Shown: positions 52,994 to 62,711 of the stretch, in pieces
How positions within the stretch are numbered: position 1 is the first letter of the stretch
Layout: each line of letters starts with the position of its first letter
Assembly (NCBI GenBank): GCA_013297865.1
Contig: JAAFIP010000008.1
Span: forward strand, 161,280 to 225,279
DNA length: 64,000 bases
Reading direction: 5' to 3'
Source of the DNA: Polaromonas sp.
GTDB taxonomy: Bacteria; Pseudomonadota; Gammaproteobacteria; Burkholderiales; Burkholderiaceae_C
The notes under the pieces: generated by a model
Seen by the model: only the letters and a program-made list of their open reading frames with translations
What the model was told of the DNA's origin: nothing
Databases searched by the model: none
Program-made: the position numbers and the translations under genes

Positions 52994-53306
52994 GGGTGAT
53001 GTCCTTCATGAGTTGTGCGAGCTGCTTGAGCTGCTCGCGGGTCAGGTCTTCTTGCTCGTTCTTGGCGTAGCCATAAATCAGGTAAATGTGCTCAGCGGTG
53101 ACGTAATGGTAGTAAATCACCCGTGCGCCACCGCGCTTGCCCCGCCCCGATGCCATCCAACGCAGCTTGCGCAAACCGCCACTACCGCGAATCACATCGC
53201 CTGCATCTGGGTTGTCCAGCAAATGATTTTGCAAAGCCTGAAGATCCTCGTCGGTCCAATGCTCGTTGCGAAAGGCGATGAAGGGAGTTAACTCGACGAA
53301 TAGCAT
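52986..53306 (-). CDS. RelE/HigB-like toxin
   Basis: A 106-residue basic protein of the RelE/HigB superfamily, expected to act as a ribosome-dependent mRNA interferase. GSGGLRKLRWMASGRGKRGG and ARVIYYHYVTAEHIYLIYGY are the core strands, and YAKNEQEDLTREQLKQLAQL the C-terminal helix. It is the upstream gene of the pair with the XRE antitoxin. The module sits between two 120-bp direct repeats, a sign that it entered as a unit. Confidence 0.88.
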   Translation of the reverse strand: MLFVELTPFIAFRNEHWTDEDLQALQNHLLDNPDAGDVIRGSGGLRKLRWMASGRGKRGGARVIYYHYVTAEHIYLIYGYAKNEQEDLTREQLKQLAQLMKDITHG

Positions 53307-53370
53307 CCCACATAATTATACGCTAGCAGCGCATAGTTTGGAATTGGCATGTCGGCAAAACCTTGGCCGT

Positions 53371-53412
53371 GGCTGCTGGATCGCAGCATTGCCGCGCTCA
53401 GCAGTGTTTGAC
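53371..53412 (+). pseudogene. Remnant of a Crp/Fnr gene next to the toxin-antitoxin pair
   Basis: GGCTGCTGGATCGCAGCATT and the next two bases match 52228-52249 inside the Crp/Fnr gene at 20 of 22 positions. The sequence then jumps to the gene's last codons (GTGTTTGACTAG-like). This looks like a deleted second copy of the same gene. Too short to be sure. Confidence 0.45.
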
Positions 53413-53520
53413 TAGGGGCCGTTTGCGCTTGCAAAGCTAGTACGAACAGCCTTTTTTATATATCAATCAGGCTGCAGGCCAATAAAATATCGCGGGAGCA
53501 GCTATTAAATTTGTAGTAAA
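53401..53520 (+). repeat. Right direct repeat flanking the toxin-antitoxin pair
   Basis: The counterpart of 52551-52670, including a copy of the end of the Crp/Fnr coding sequence and dispersed repeat copy J. The divergence of about 12% shows the duplication is not very recent. Confidence 0.9.
53469..53520 (+). repeat. Dispersed repeat, copy J
   Basis: Within the right direct repeat; core CAATAAAATATCGCGGGAGC, tail CTATTAAATTTGTAG. It was duplicated together with copy I. Confidence 0.88.
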
Positions 53521-53551
53521 TATCAGGTGGCAGTGACCACCAGATAGCCCA

Positions 53552-54721
53552 TCACTTCTCCAGCCGCGCAGCCACAGCCGTGTCGGGGAAGTCGCTGAAC
53601 ACACCGTCTACGCCCAGTTTGTAGAACATGCGGTATTCGGCCTTGGGGTCGTTTTGGTAGTCGCTGGCCAGGCGGCGGGGCTCGTTGCGGAAGGTGAAGG
53701 CGTGCACAAACAGGCCGGCGGCGTGGGCGTTTTTCACCACGTCGCTGGGCGCGCGCAGCTTGCGGTCGCGCTCGTCCACTGCGCCGTCGCCATTGACATC
53801 GTCAGCCTTGCCGTCCTTGTTGGCGTCCACGCCCTGCGAGGCCATCAGGTAGGGCTTCCAGGGGCCGATGCCATCGGCATAGGCTTTGATGTCCTTGAGG
53901 CCAGCCGGGGTCAGCATGGCAATGTAGTCGCGCGGGTCTTTGGCCACGACAAAATCGTAAGGCTTGTCTGACGGCGCGGCCAGCACCATCGAGCCGTCCA
54001 CCGCCACATCGTCGCCATCAATCAGCTGCACCAGGCGCACCTGCGTTTTGGTGCGCAGATACTTCAGATTGGCCACCTCAAACGACTGGATGATCACTGG
54101 CGAATCCTTGCGGGCGTAGCCGTACTCGGCCAGGATGGCCAGCAGGCGATCGTCCAGGCCCAGCTTGAGGTCGTTGTGGTAGGTTGGGTGCTTGGTCTCG
54201 GGGTACACGCCGATGGTGCGGCCGCCCTTGCTGGCCGTCCTGGCCAGGTCCAGAATCTCGCGCAGCGTGGGGATGCCGAACTGCCCGTTGAAGCTGGCGT
54301 CGCGCTCTTTCATCGGCTGCACAGCGCGCAGGGTTTTGATCTCGGCCAAGGTGAAGTCACTGGCGAACCAGCCGGTTTCCTCAATGCCGTCCACCTTGCG
54401 CGTGGTTTTGCGGCTGGCAAACTCGGGCTTGCTGGCCACGTCGGTGGTGTTGGTGATATTGGGCTCATGGCGCGCAATCAGCTCACCGTCCTTGGTGGCC
54501 ACCAGGTCAGGCTCAATGAAATCAGCGCCCTGTTCAATGGCCTTTTGGTAGCTTTGCAGCGTGTGCTCGGGCAGATAGCCGCTGGCACCGCGGTGGCCAA
54601 TCACCAGCGGCGCTTTGCCATCCAGCGTAGGGTAGGCACCCCGCAGGCTGGCGCAGGCCGCCAGCAGCGCAAGGGGCATCACTATCAGGGCAGCAGAGCG
54701 CAAAATCAATGAACGTGGCAT
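53552..54721 (-). CDS. glpQ: Glycerophosphodiester phosphodiesterase, lipoprotein with EF-hand-like loops
   Basis: This enzyme hydrolyses glycerophosphodiesters to glycerol-3-phosphate and an alcohol in the periplasm. The ATG at 54721 ([20 protein letters not shown]) gives 389 residues with a lipobox LLAAC, so it is probably membrane-anchored. The catalytic start [20 protein letters not shown] and [20 protein letters not shown] with RHEPN are the GDPD hallmarks. Residues about 296-319 hold two consecutive calcium-loop-like motifs, [12 protein letters not shown] and [12 protein letters not shown], within the barrel. No glycerol-3-phosphate transporter is adjacent. Confidence 0.92.
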   Translation of the reverse strand: MPRSLILRSAALIVMPLALLAACASLRGAYPTLDGKAPLVIGHRGASGYLPEHTLQSYQKAIEQGADFIEPDLVATKDGELIARHEPNITNTTDVASKPEFASRKTTRKVDGIEETGWFASDFTLAEIKTLRAVQPMKERDASFNGQFGIPTLREILDLARTASKGGRTIGVYPETKHPTYHNDLKLGLDDRLLAILAEYGYARKDSPVIIQSFEVANLKYLRTKTQVRLVQLIDGDDVAVDGSMVLAAPSDKPYDFVVAKDPRDYIAMLTPAGLKDIKAYADGIGPWKPYLMASQGVDANKDGKADDVNGDGAVDERDRKLRAPSDVVKNAHAAGLFVHAFTFRNEPRRLASDYQNDPKAEYRMFYKLGVDGVFSDFPDTAVAARLEK

Positions 54722-54834
54722 AAAACTCACCGGGTTAGAGGACAATAGCGTGGTGTGACAGCATGTGAACGCAGTGTGTCTGCACTGTATGACGGATTCA
54801 TGACACCACACGCTTCAATTTGTAAATAGAAAAC

Positions 54835-54885
54835 GCCTGCAGCCCAATGGAATATCGCGGGGGCAGCTATTAATTTAGTAGTAAT
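54835..54885 (+). repeat. Dispersed repeat, copy K
   Basis: Between the divergent glpQ and pseudouridine synthase genes. The core is CAATGGAATATCGCGGGGGC and the tail CTATTAATTTAGTAG. It lies 15 bases before the pseudouridine synthase start, so it forms much of that gene's leader. Confidence 0.87.
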
Positions 54886-54900
54886 CAGCAATAAGAAACC

Positions 54901-55722
54901 ATGACCCTAGAACCTGTCCGCCTCAACAAACGCATGGCCGAGCTGGGCTTGTGCTCGCGCCGTGAGGCGGACGAGTGGATTGAGCGTGGCTGGGTGCGGG
55001 TGAATGGGGCGCCGGCGGTGATGGGGGTGAAGGTTTTGCCCAGCGACAAGGTGGAGGTGGACAAGCGGGCCACGGGGGCGCAGGCCCAGCAGGTGACGGT
55101 GCTGCTGCACAAGCCGGTGGGCTATGTGAGCGGCCAGGCCGAGGACGGCTACGAGCCTGCCATCGTGCTGGTCAACCCGCGCAACCAGTGGCAGGGCGAT
55201 ACCTCGCGCATCCGCTTTCAAGGCAGCCACCTGCGCAGCCTGGCCCCGTCGGGCCGACTGGATATTGACTCCACCGGCCTGCTGGTGCTGACGCAGGATG
55301 GCCGCGTGGCGCGCCAGCTGATTGGCGAGGACTCGCAGATCGACAAGGAATATCTGGTGCGCGTGAGCTACCAGGTGGCGCCGCAGCGCGTCACCGAAAT
55401 GCCGTTTGCCGACGCGACCGGCGCGCGCAGCGAAAGCATCTCGCAGGATGTGCGCAGCGTGTTCCCGCCCGCGCTGCTGGCCCGCCTGCGCCATGGCCTG
55501 AGCCTGGACGGCCAGGCCCTTAAACCCGCGCAGGTTGATTGGCAAAACCCCGAGCAGTTGCGCTTTGTGCTCAGGGAAGGCAAAAAGCGGCAGATCCGCC
55601 GCATGTGCGAGGCCGTGGGCCTGCATGTCACCGGCCTCAAGCGCGTGCGTATCGGCGGCGTGGCGCTGGGCCAGCTGCCGGTGGGGCAGTGGCGCTATCT
55701 GGCGGCGCACGAACGCTTCTAG
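54901..55722 (+). CDS. rRNA pseudouridine synthase (RluF/RsuA family)
   Basis: A 273-residue enzyme that isomerises a uridine in ribosomal RNA. It has an N-terminal S4 RNA-binding domain (about 6-60, VRLNKRMAELGLCSRREADE) and the catalytic motif SGRLDIDSTGLLVLTQDG, in which the first Asp is catalytic. The C-terminal EGKKRQIRRMCEAVGLHVTG is standard. RluF-type (23S position 2604) is the closest impression, but the site cannot be fixed from sequence. The leader contains a dispersed repeat. Confidence 0.88.
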   Translation: MTLEPVRLNKRMAELGLCSRREADEWIERGWVRVNGAPAVMGVKVLPSDKVEVDKRATGAQAQQVTVLLHKPVGYVSGQAEDGYEPAIVLVNPRNQWQGDTSRIRFQGSHLRSLAPSGRLDIDSTGLLVLTQDGRVARQLIGEDSQIDKEYLVRVSYQVAPQRVTEMPFADATGARSESISQDVRSVFPPALLARLRHGLSLDGQALKPAQVDWQNPEQLRFVLREGKKRQIRRMCEAVGLHVTGLKRVRIGGVALGQLPVGQWRYLAAHERF

Positions 55723-55988
55723 ATTCGTTACAACTAATAACTTAATCGACGGTTTGGCGCTGCCTGTTCGTTACAGGCAGCAGGGCAGCGCTGTGGGCTG
55801 TTTGCGGGCTTAAATTGGTAAAAATGTGATTTATTTCATGAAAAAATAGCAAAAATTTGACCCATAAGGACGATTTTGGGTGCTACATTGAGTTACAAAA
55901 GTTGCAAAAAACGAGACTAAGCAAAAAGTATTGTTGACCGCAATTTTTGCAATTCACTTTATTTTTATACATTCCAAAAAGGTGCATC

Positions 55989-56489
55989 ATGCGCAAATTA
56001 GCCCTCAAAACCCTGGTTGCAGCCCTTACCTTTGCCAGCGCAGCTCCCGTGCTGCAGGCAGCCACCACGTCCAACAACTTCAACGTCACCGTCACCTTGA
56101 CCTCACAGTGCCAGCAGACCAACACCGGCACGCAAACCGTGGCCTTTGGCACCTATGTGGCCTTCCAGGCAGCTATTCAGTCGTCGTCCACCGCCAGTCT
56201 GACCTACCGCTGCACGCGCGGCTTTGCCCCTGTGTCCACCGCGTACGATGCATTGCCAGCCGAGAGCACCACTGCCGGCATCGGCGTGATCCAAGGCCTG
56301 CGCTATACGCTCGCCACTGGCACAGCAGTAACAGCACCTGGCACGCCTGCTACCAGCGCAGGCATTGGCAGCGGAGATGTGGTGACCTATGCCGTCTCTG
56401 GAACCATGGCTGCAGACCAGGCCGGTGCCTGTACGACCGCGTCCTGCGGCCCCACCACCCAGCTGCGTACCCTGATCGTCACGTTCTAA
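55989..56489 (+). CDS. Spore-coat-U-domain pilin of an archaic chaperone-usher pilus
   Basis: The likely major subunit, 166 residues with a signal peptide (MRKLALKTLVAALTFASAAP, cleavage near LQA). The ATG at 55989 has AAGGTG upstream. The SCPU fold is shown by the N-terminal donor-strand-like NNFNVTVTLTSQCQ, the paired cysteines and the C-terminal strand QLRTLIVTF. The name comes from a Myxococcus protein; no spores are implied. It is the first gene of a Csu-like operon and is followed by chaperone, usher and tip adhesin genes. Confidence 0.88.
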   Translation: MRKLALKTLVAALTFASAAPVLQAATTSNNFNVTVTLTSQCQQTNTGTQTVAFGTYVAFQAAIQSSSTASLTYRCTRGFAPVSTAYDALPAESTTAGIGVIQGLRYTLATGTAVTAPGTPATSAGIGSGDVVTYAVSGTMAADQAGACTTASCGPTTQLRTLIVTF

Positions 56490-56620
56490 GCTGAGCTTTC
56501 GACGCCTGCACTCTGGCGTGGCCCATCGCCACCGCCGGGTGCTGTGCAGCACGGATGAGCCCGATATGCGCGCCATCCGTTTTTCCTTGCTTGCGAAACA
56601 ATGACCTTGGGGTGAATGTG

Positions 56621-57382
56621 ATGACAATCTCCTGGACCAGGCTGACCCTGCGGCCAAGTCGCATGGGCGCACACCTGCTGGCCGCCATGCTCTGCCTTGC
56701 CATGGGCTCAGCCCCCGCATGGGCGGCGGCCTTCTCGGTCTCGCCGATGCGCATCTACATCGACCCAGCGCAGCGCGCCGTGGCCATGACGGTCACCAAT
56801 GACGGCGATGAAGAGCTGGTCATGCAGGCCGACCTGTATCTGTGGAAACAAAAACCCGGCGGCGAAGACGAGCTGACACTCACCGAGGACGTGTTTCTGG
56901 CGCCCCCGATTTTCAAGGTGCCAGCGCGCTCGCGCCAGGTGCTCCGGCTGGCCATGCTGGCCGCCATGCCCAACACACAGCAGCTGAGCTACCGCGTCAT
57001 CCTGCGTGAGCTGGCCGAAGCCCGGCCTGCCAAACAAGGTGTGCAGGTACAGATAGCCACGGCCTTCTCGATCCCCATTTTTGTGACGCCACCCCTGGCC
57101 AAACACCAGCTGGGCTGTGAAGTGCAGCGGCTCACCCCTACCAGCGTCAAAGCCAGCTGCGAAAACACGGGCAAGGCCTTTGTGCTGCTGCGGCAACTGG
57201 CGCTGACCAGTGCCAGCGGTGCCAAGCTGGCGGTGCGCGACAGCGGTGGCTACCTCCTGCCGGGCATCAAGCGCAGTTTTGAGATCAAACATAGCGCGCC
57301 CATCCCCGCAGGCAAGGCCAAGCTCAGCGTGAGCTTGGATGACGCCACGCAGCGCAATTTCGATGTGGCTGTGGGTGAATAA
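56621..57382 (+). CDS. Periplasmic pilus chaperone (CsuC-like)
   Basis: A 253-residue periplasmic chaperone that donates a strand to incoming pilin subunits. The ATG at 56621, preceded by GGTGA, starts a signal peptide ending near WAAA. AAFSVSPMRIYIDPAQRAVA and ARSRQVLRLAMLAAMPNTQQ (the usher- and subunit-binding region with conserved Arg) fit the archaic class. A longer reading from 56555 lacks support. The usher gene begins inside its 3' end. Confidence 0.9.
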   Translation: MTISWTRLTLRPSRMGAHLLAAMLCLAMGSAPAWAAAFSVSPMRIYIDPAQRAVAMTVTNDGDEELVMQADLYLWKQKPGGEDELTLTEDVFLAPPIFKVPARSRQVLRLAMLAAMPNTQQLSYRVILRELAEARPAKQGVQVQIATAFSIPIFVTPPLAKHQLGCEVQRLTPTSVKASCENTGKAFVLLRQLALTSASGAKLAVRDSGGYLLPGIKRSFEIKHSAPIPAGKAKLSVSLDDATQRNFDVAVGE

Positions 57383-59747
57383 CTTGGCCAAGCGCTACAC
57401 GCCCCATGCTTGCAAGGCGGCCTTGCTGCTGGGCCTGTGGGCGCAGGCAGCTTCTGGCCAGGAGCTGCCTTCAGACGGCCCTGCGCCCGCCCGGGCTGCG
57501 CCGATGGAAGCCGTGGTCAACGGCAGCAAAACAGGCACCTGGCTGTTGGTGGAGCTTGGAGGACAATACTACGCGCCTGCTGAAGCGTTTGACAGCTGGC
57601 GCGTGCAGCGCCCCAGCAGCACTCCCCTGACGTTCAAAGGCCAGAGCTTCTGGCCGATTGCCGCAGTGGCGGGCGTCAAGATAGACAAAGACGACGCCAA
57701 CCAGCGGCTGAACCTCTCGTTCCCGGCAGAGCGGTTTCCTGCCACGCGGCTCGGCCAGGACACGCCAAAGCGACCAGCCCTCAGCCCGGTGCTGGGCAGT
57801 GTGTTTTTCAACTACGACCTCAACTACACCAGCACCGACCCGAAGAACGGGCCGATCACCAGGGATCTGGGTTTGCTCAATGAAGTGGGCGTCTCCGGCG
57901 ACTGGGGTGTATTGACCAGCAGCGCTGTAGGGCGCAACCTCACGGGCAACACGGCCTTGGGGGCCACGCGCGGTTTCCAGCGGCTGGAAACCACCTTGAC
58001 CAAAAATTTCCCCGAACACAACCACACCCTGCGCGTGGGCGACAGCGTGACCCGCCCCGGAACCTTGGGGCGCAATGTCTATTTCGGCGGTGTGCAGTTT
58101 GGCACCAACTACGCGCTCACTCCAGGCCTGTGGACCCAGCCCCTGCCCGTGCTCAGCGGCGTCTCTGCTGCCCCATCCACGGTGGAGCTGTATGTCAACG
58201 ATGTGCTGCGCCAAACCTCCAGCGTGCCCGCAGGGCCATTTGTGGTGGACAATTTTCCGACCCTTACGGGCAATGGGCAGGCCCGCATGGTGGTGCGCGA
58301 CCTGCTGGGCCGCGAGAGCGTAGTGACGCAGCCATTTTTCACCCACTCCAAGCTGCTGGCCAAGGGCCTGAACGACTGGAGCATCGAGCTGGGCAGCCTG
58401 CGACGCAACCTGGGCCTGGCCAGCAATAGCTATGGTCCCAGCTTTGCCAGCGGTTTGTGGCGCCATGGTTATAGCGACGCTCTCACTCTGGATGGCCGTG
58501 CCGAGGCGACACCCGATTTGCGCAGTGCGGGGCTGGGCCTGGCCAGCGCCTTGCCCGCGCAGTGGCTAGGCCGCGCTGCCCTGCAGCTAAGCCACCAGCG
58601 CAGCCTGGGCGCAGGCCAGCAGTGGCTGCTGGGGATGGAGCGCCAGGACGAGCACACCACGCTGCAGCTGGAGGTGCAGGGCGCCACGCGGCATTTCCGC
58701 CAGCTGGGGCTGGAGAGCGCCAACCTGCCTGCCCAACAGCAGGTGGCAGGCAGCTGGAACTACCGCTTTGCGGGCGACGCGGCCTCGGTGGGCCTGGGCT
58801 ATGCATCGATACGCCAGCACGACACCACCCGCCTGGACACGCTGTCGGCGTATCTGGCCCTGCGCCTGGGCGAACGCAGCACACTCAACCTGACCGCCAG
58901 CCGCTCGCGCACGCAGACCAACGGCTCCACCCTGGGCGTCACCTTGGTTGTTCCGTTTGACAGCAACCGCATTTTTACCGCGTCCTCCAGCCGCAACAAC
59001 AGCCAACAAGACAGCTATGTGTCGGTGTCGCAAAACTACGGACAGGACGCAGGCTGGGGCTGGCGCGCACTGGCCGGAAGGCAGCAGCAATCGCGCGCCG
59101 AAGGCAGCGTGTCGTATCTGGGGCAGTATGGCCTGGTCTCCAGCGACGTCAGCAGCTCCTCCCTGCAGACCTCCTTGCGCATAGGTGCACGCGGTGGCCT
59201 GGTGGCTGCTGATGGCCATCTGTATGCCTCGCGCTATCTGGACCAGAGCTTTGCGGTGGCTGAGGTGACGGGCCAGCCAGAGATCGGCATCGGGTTGGGC
59301 GGCAGCCCGCTGACCCACACCAATCAAGAGGGCCGCGCTTTGATCCCGCGGCTCATGCCGTTTCAGTCCAACCTGGTGCGCCTGGACCCTGCCGAGCTGC
59401 CCTTTGGAGCCGAAATCGACGCCATCGAGCACAGCGTGGTGCCTGCCTGGCGCAGCGCGGTCAAGGTGAAGTTTCCGGTGCGCAGCGGCCGCGCTGCGCT
59501 GCTCAAGATCGTGCTGGACGACGAGCAGCCCGCACCGGCCGGTGCCATTGTGTCGGTCGAGGGCAGCAGCCAGGAGTTTTATGTGGCGCGGCGCGGCGAA
59601 GCCTATGTGACGGGCCTGCAGACCAGCAGCCGTCTGCTGCTGCGCTGGCAAGACAGGCAGTGCAGCTTCGAGCTGAAGCTGCCTCCCGAAAACAAGGACG
59701 CCATTGTGCGTCTGGGCCCATTGCTTTGCCAAGGAATGACACGATGA
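57363..59747 (+). CDS. Outer-membrane fimbrial usher (CsuD-like)
   Basis: The 794-residue outer-membrane pore that secretes and assembles the pilus. The ATG at 57363 (MWLWVNNLAKRYTPHACKAA) overlaps the chaperone gene by 20 bases; GTG at 57375 is an alternative. After the signal (cleaved near ASGQ) comes the N-terminal chaperone-binding domain, then the barrel with the plug (LYVNDVLRQTSSVPAGPFVV, GNGQARMVVRDLLGRES). The C-terminal domain ends CSFELKLPPENKDAIVRLGP. The length fits archaic ushers. Confidence 0.93.
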   Translation: MWLWVNNLAKRYTPHACKAALLLGLWAQAASGQELPSDGPAPARAAPMEAVVNGSKTGTWLLVELGGQYYAPAEAFDSWRVQRPSSTPLTFKGQSFWPIAAVAGVKIDKDDANQRLNLSFPAERFPATRLGQDTPKRPALSPVLGSVFFNYDLNYTSTDPKNGPITRDLGLLNEVGVSGDWGVLTSSAVGRNLTGNTALGATRGFQRLETTLTKNFPEHNHTLRVGDSVTRPGTLGRNVYFGGVQFGTNYALTPGLWTQPLPVLSGVSAAPSTVELYVNDVLRQTSSVPAGPFVVDNFPTLTGNGQARMVVRDLLGRESVVTQPFFTHSKLLAKGLNDWSIELGSLRRNLGLASNSYGPSFASGLWRHGYSDALTLDGRAEATPDLRSAGLGLASALPAQWLGRAALQLSHQRSLGAGQQWLLGMERQDEHTTLQLEVQGATRHFRQLGLESANLPAQQQVAGSWNYRFAGDAASVGLGYASIRQHDTTRLDTLSAYLALRLGERSTLNLTASRSRTQTNGSTLGVTLVVPFDSNRIFTASSSRNNSQQDSYVSVSQNYGQDAGWGWRALAGRQQQSRAEGSVSYLGQYGLVSSDVSSSSLQTSLRIGARGGLVAADGHLYASRYLDQSFAVAEVTGQPEIGIGLGGSPLTHTNQEGRALIPRLMPFQSNLVRLDPAELPFGAEIDAIEHSVVPAWRSAVKVKFPVRSGRAALLKIVLDDEQPAPAGAIVSVEGSSQEFYVARRGEAYVTGLQTSSRLLLRWQDRQCSFELKLPPENKDAIVRLGPLLCQGMTR

Positions 59748-60580
59748 CCACTCCACTGCGCCATCACATCGCTGCGGCCGTGCTGCTGTGCACCAGCGCC
59801 GCCCATGCCGACACCTGCACCATCACTGCCTTGCCCAATATCGCCACCACCTATTCCGGCGCTTTCACCAATGTGCTAGGCAGCTTTACGGTCGATTGTG
59901 TGCGGCAAGGTGGCGATCCCAACAACGTAGCCTACAACTACGAAGTGGCAGTCAACAACGGCGCCAACTCTGGCGGCGCCAATCCCAACAGGGCCGTGTC
60001 AGGGGCTAATTTCCTGAACTACGACACCTACAAAGACGCGGCCTGCGCCACGCTGTGGGGCAGTGCGGTGGCGGACCGGCTGACTTTTTCGCAGACGCTC
60101 AGCGGAAATTCGGTCAACACCACCACGTTGAACTACCGGCTGTGCATCCCCGCCGGGCAAAGCGTGCCGCCCAGCATCTACACCGATACGCTGAGCCTGA
60201 CCGTCACCCGGCTGGGCACCAACAAAGCCACTCGTACCGCAACGGTGTCCGTCGATACGGCCTCGGTCTGCAGCATCACCACCGTGCCCGATATTGCCCT
60301 GGCCTATACCGCCTTTGACATTCTGAAAACCGCCAGCAACACCTTTGGGGCTACCTGTAGCAACGGCCTGGCCTACACCATGGCGCTGGACCGCAGCAGC
60401 GATGTGGCCGTGGGCATCAACTATTCGCTGGCGCTGAGCGCCAGCAGCGGCACAGGCACCGGCGTGCAGCAAAACCACTCGGTCACCGCCACCGCGCCTG
60501 CCGGGCAGGCGGGCACCTGCGCCGCCGCCACCTGCACAGGCTCCCAGCTCACGCCCCACACTCTGACGATCACCTATTAG
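59744..60580 (+). CDS. Two-domain spore-coat-U tip adhesin of the pilus
   Basis: A 278-residue secreted protein with a signal peptide (MTTPLRHHIAAAVLLCTSAA, cleavage near AHA) and two SCPU domains, about 22-167 and 173-278. Each has a Cys pair; the first begins DTCTITALPNIATTYSGAF, the second SVCSITTVPDIALAYTAFD, and the end is LTPHTLTITY. This two-domain design matches the CsuE-type tip adhesin. It starts within the usher stop codon (ATGA). Confidence 0.9.
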   Translation: MTTPLRHHIAAAVLLCTSAAHADTCTITALPNIATTYSGAFTNVLGSFTVDCVRQGGDPNNVAYNYEVAVNNGANSGGANPNRAVSGANFLNYDTYKDAACATLWGSAVADRLTFSQTLSGNSVNTTTLNYRLCIPAGQSVPPSIYTDTLSLTVTRLGTNKATRTATVSVDTASVCSITTVPDIALAYTAFDILKTASNTFGATCSNGLAYTMALDRSSDVAVGINYSLALSASSGTGTGVQQNHSVTATAPAGQAGTCAAATCTGSQLTPHTLTITY

Positions 60581-60630
60581 CGCCTGCCCGCGGGGCAGCA
60601 GTCGCTAAAATAGGCCTTGAAATCGTGCGC

Positions 60631-60653
60631 AACGCCCCAAATTACGGGGCGTT
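60631..60653. terminator. Hairpin between the pilus operon and htpG
   Basis: AACGCCCC-N7-GGGGCGTT is a perfect 8-bp stem 50 bases after the tip adhesin stop codon, followed by a weak T-rich stretch (GTCGTTT). It is a probable terminator of the pilus operon. It lies 59 bases before htpG and might instead shape that leader. Confidence 0.55.
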
Positions 60654-60711
60654 GTCGTTTGCAGGCCCCGGCTTGCATTGGTATTTTTGTTGAATAAACC
60701 CCGTTTTTCCC

Positions 60712-62697
60712 ATGTCCAAACAAACCCTTTCCTTCCAGGCCGAAGTAGCCCAGCTGCTGCACCTGGTCACCCACTCGCTGTACAGCAACAAAGAAATCTT
60801 TGTCCGCGAGCTGGTCTCCAACGCGTCAGACGCGTGCGACAAGCTGCGCTTTGAGGCCATCAACACCCCCGCGCTGTACGAAGACGCACCGAATCTGGAA
60901 GTGCGCATCAGCTACGACAAAGACGCCAAAACCCTGACCATTGCCGACAACGGCATTGGCATGACCCAGCAAGAGGCTATTGAGCACCTGGGCACCATTG
61001 CCAAGAGCGGCACCAAAGACTTTATGGGCAAGCTGCAAGACGCGCAAAAGGCCGATGCCAAGGACCAGGGCGCGCTGATAGGCCAGTTTGGCGTGGGTTT
61101 TTATTCGGGCTTTATGGTGGCCGACAAGATCACCGTGGAGTCGCGCCGCGCAGGCGTGAAGGCCGAAGAAGGTGTGCGCTGGATCAGCGGCGGCACGGGC
61201 GAGTTTGAGGTGGAGCAAATTGCCAAAGCCCAGCGCGGCACCAGCATCACGCTGCACCTGCGCGACGACGCGCTGGAGTATGCCAACACCTACAAGCTCA
61301 AAGGCATCATCAGCAAATACTCCGACCACATCAGCCTGCCCATCCTGATGGAAAAGGAAGAATGGAAAGAGGGCGAGGCGATTGACCCGGCCGACCCAAG
61401 CAAGGGCACCAAGGGCGGCGGTATGCACAAAACCGGCGAGTGGGAGCAGGCCAACGCCGCTGCCGCGCTGTGGGCCCGCCCCAAGAAAGACATCACCAAA
61501 GAACACTACGACGACTTCTACAAGCAGATCAGCTACGACCAGGAAGCCCCGCTGGCCCACACCCACAACCGCGTGGAAGGCAGCACCGAATACACCCAGC
61601 TCTTGTACATCCCCGGCAAAGCACCGTTCGATTTGTGGAACCGTGACAAAAAAGCCGGCATCAAGCTCTACGTAAAACGCGTGTTCATCATGGACGACGC
61701 CGAGGCGCTGATGCCCACCTACCTGCGCTTTGTCAAAGGCATTGTCGACAGCGCTGACTTGCCGCTGAACGTGAGCCGTGAGCTGCTGCAGGAAAGCCGC
61801 GATGTGAAAGCCATCCGCGAAGGCTGCACCAAGCGCGTGCTGGGCATGCTGGAAGACCTGGCCAAGTATGACAAGGCCCCCGAGGCTGGCAAAGACGATG
61901 TCACAGATGTGCTCAGCGACGAAGACAAAGCCAAGCAAGGCCAATACACCAAGTTCTACGCCGAGTTCGGCGCGGTGCTCAAAGAAGGCCTGGGCGAAGA
62001 CTTTGCCAACAAAGACCGCTTGGCCAAACTATTGCGCTATGCGTCCACCAGCAGCGACACCGCCACCGTCAGCCTGGCCGACTACAAAACCCGCATGAAA
62101 GAAGGCCAGGAAGCCATCTACTACATCACCGCTGACACGCTAGCCGCCGCCAAGAACAGCCCGCACATCGAAGTCTTCAAAAAGAAAGGCATCGAAGTGC
62201 TGTGCATGACCGACAAGGTCGACGAATGGAGCCTGAACTACCTGCACGACTTTGACGGCACCCCGCTGCAGTCCGTGGCCAAAGGCGCAGTCGACTTGGG
62301 CAAGCTGCAAAACGAAGAAGAAAAGAAAGCTGCCGAGACAGCCGCCGAAGGCAGCAAAGAGCTGATCGCCAAGCTGAAGGAAGCCCTCAAAGGCAAAGCC
62401 GAAGACGTGCGCGTCACCACCCGCCTGGTCGACAGCCCTGCCTGCCTGGTCGTGCAAGACCACGGCATGAGCACCCAGCTGGCCCGCATGCTCAAACAAG
62501 CCGGCCAAACCGCGCCCGATGTGAAACCAATTCTCGAAATCAACGCCGAGCATGCGCTGATCAAAAAGTTAAACACCGATGCGGTGCACTTTAACGACCT
62601 GGCCCACATCGTGTTCGACCAAGCCCTGCTGGCCGAAGGCGGCCTGCCCGACGACCCGGCGGCGTACGTGAAGCGGGTGAATGCGCTGTTGGTGTAA
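60712..62697 (+). CDS. htpG: Molecular chaperone HtpG (Hsp90 family)
   Basis: The bacterial Hsp90, an ATP-driven cytosolic dimeric chaperone. The 661-residue product has the N-terminal ATPase motifs [40 protein letters not shown] and [17 protein letters not shown]. The middle-domain Arg region [20 protein letters not shown] follows, and the C-terminal dimerisation domain ends [10 protein letters not shown]. The length is somewhat above the E. coli protein, with a charged insert near 215-240. Confidence 0.97.
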   Translation: MSKQTLSFQAEVAQLLHLVTHSLYSNKEIFVRELVSNASDACDKLRFEAINTPALYEDAPNLEVRISYDKDAKTLTIADNGIGMTQQEAIEHLGTIAKSGTKDFMGKLQDAQKADAKDQGALIGQFGVGFYSGFMVADKITVESRRAGVKAEEGVRWISGGTGEFEVEQIAKAQRGTSITLHLRDDALEYANTYKLKGIISKYSDHISLPILMEKEEWKEGEAIDPADPSKGTKGGGMHKTGEWEQANAAAALWARPKKDITKEHYDDFYKQISYDQEAPLAHTHNRVEGSTEYTQLLYIPGKAPFDLWNRDKKAGIKLYVKRVFIMDDAEALMPTYLRFVKGIVDSADLPLNVSRELLQESRDVKAIREGCTKRVLGMLEDLAKYDKAPEAGKDDVTDVLSDEDKAKQGQYTKFYAEFGAVLKEGLGEDFANKDRLAKLLRYASTSSDTATVSLADYKTRMKEGQEAIYYITADTLAAAKNSPHIEVFKKKGIEVLCMTDKVDEWSLNYLHDFDGTPLQSVAKGAVDLGKLQNEEEKKAAETAAEGSKELIAKLKEALKGKAEDVRVTTRLVDSPACLVVQDHGMSTQLARMLKQAGQTAPDVKPILEINAEHALIKKLNTDAVHFNDLAHIVFDQALLAEGGLPDDPAAYVKRVNALLV

Positions 62698-62711
62698 TTT
62701 ATAAGGCAAAT

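Noticed and set aside
55989..60580. Spore-coat proteins taken as evidence for sporulation
   Set aside because: The SCPU domain is the fold of archaic chaperone-usher pilins, and chaperone and usher genes are present.
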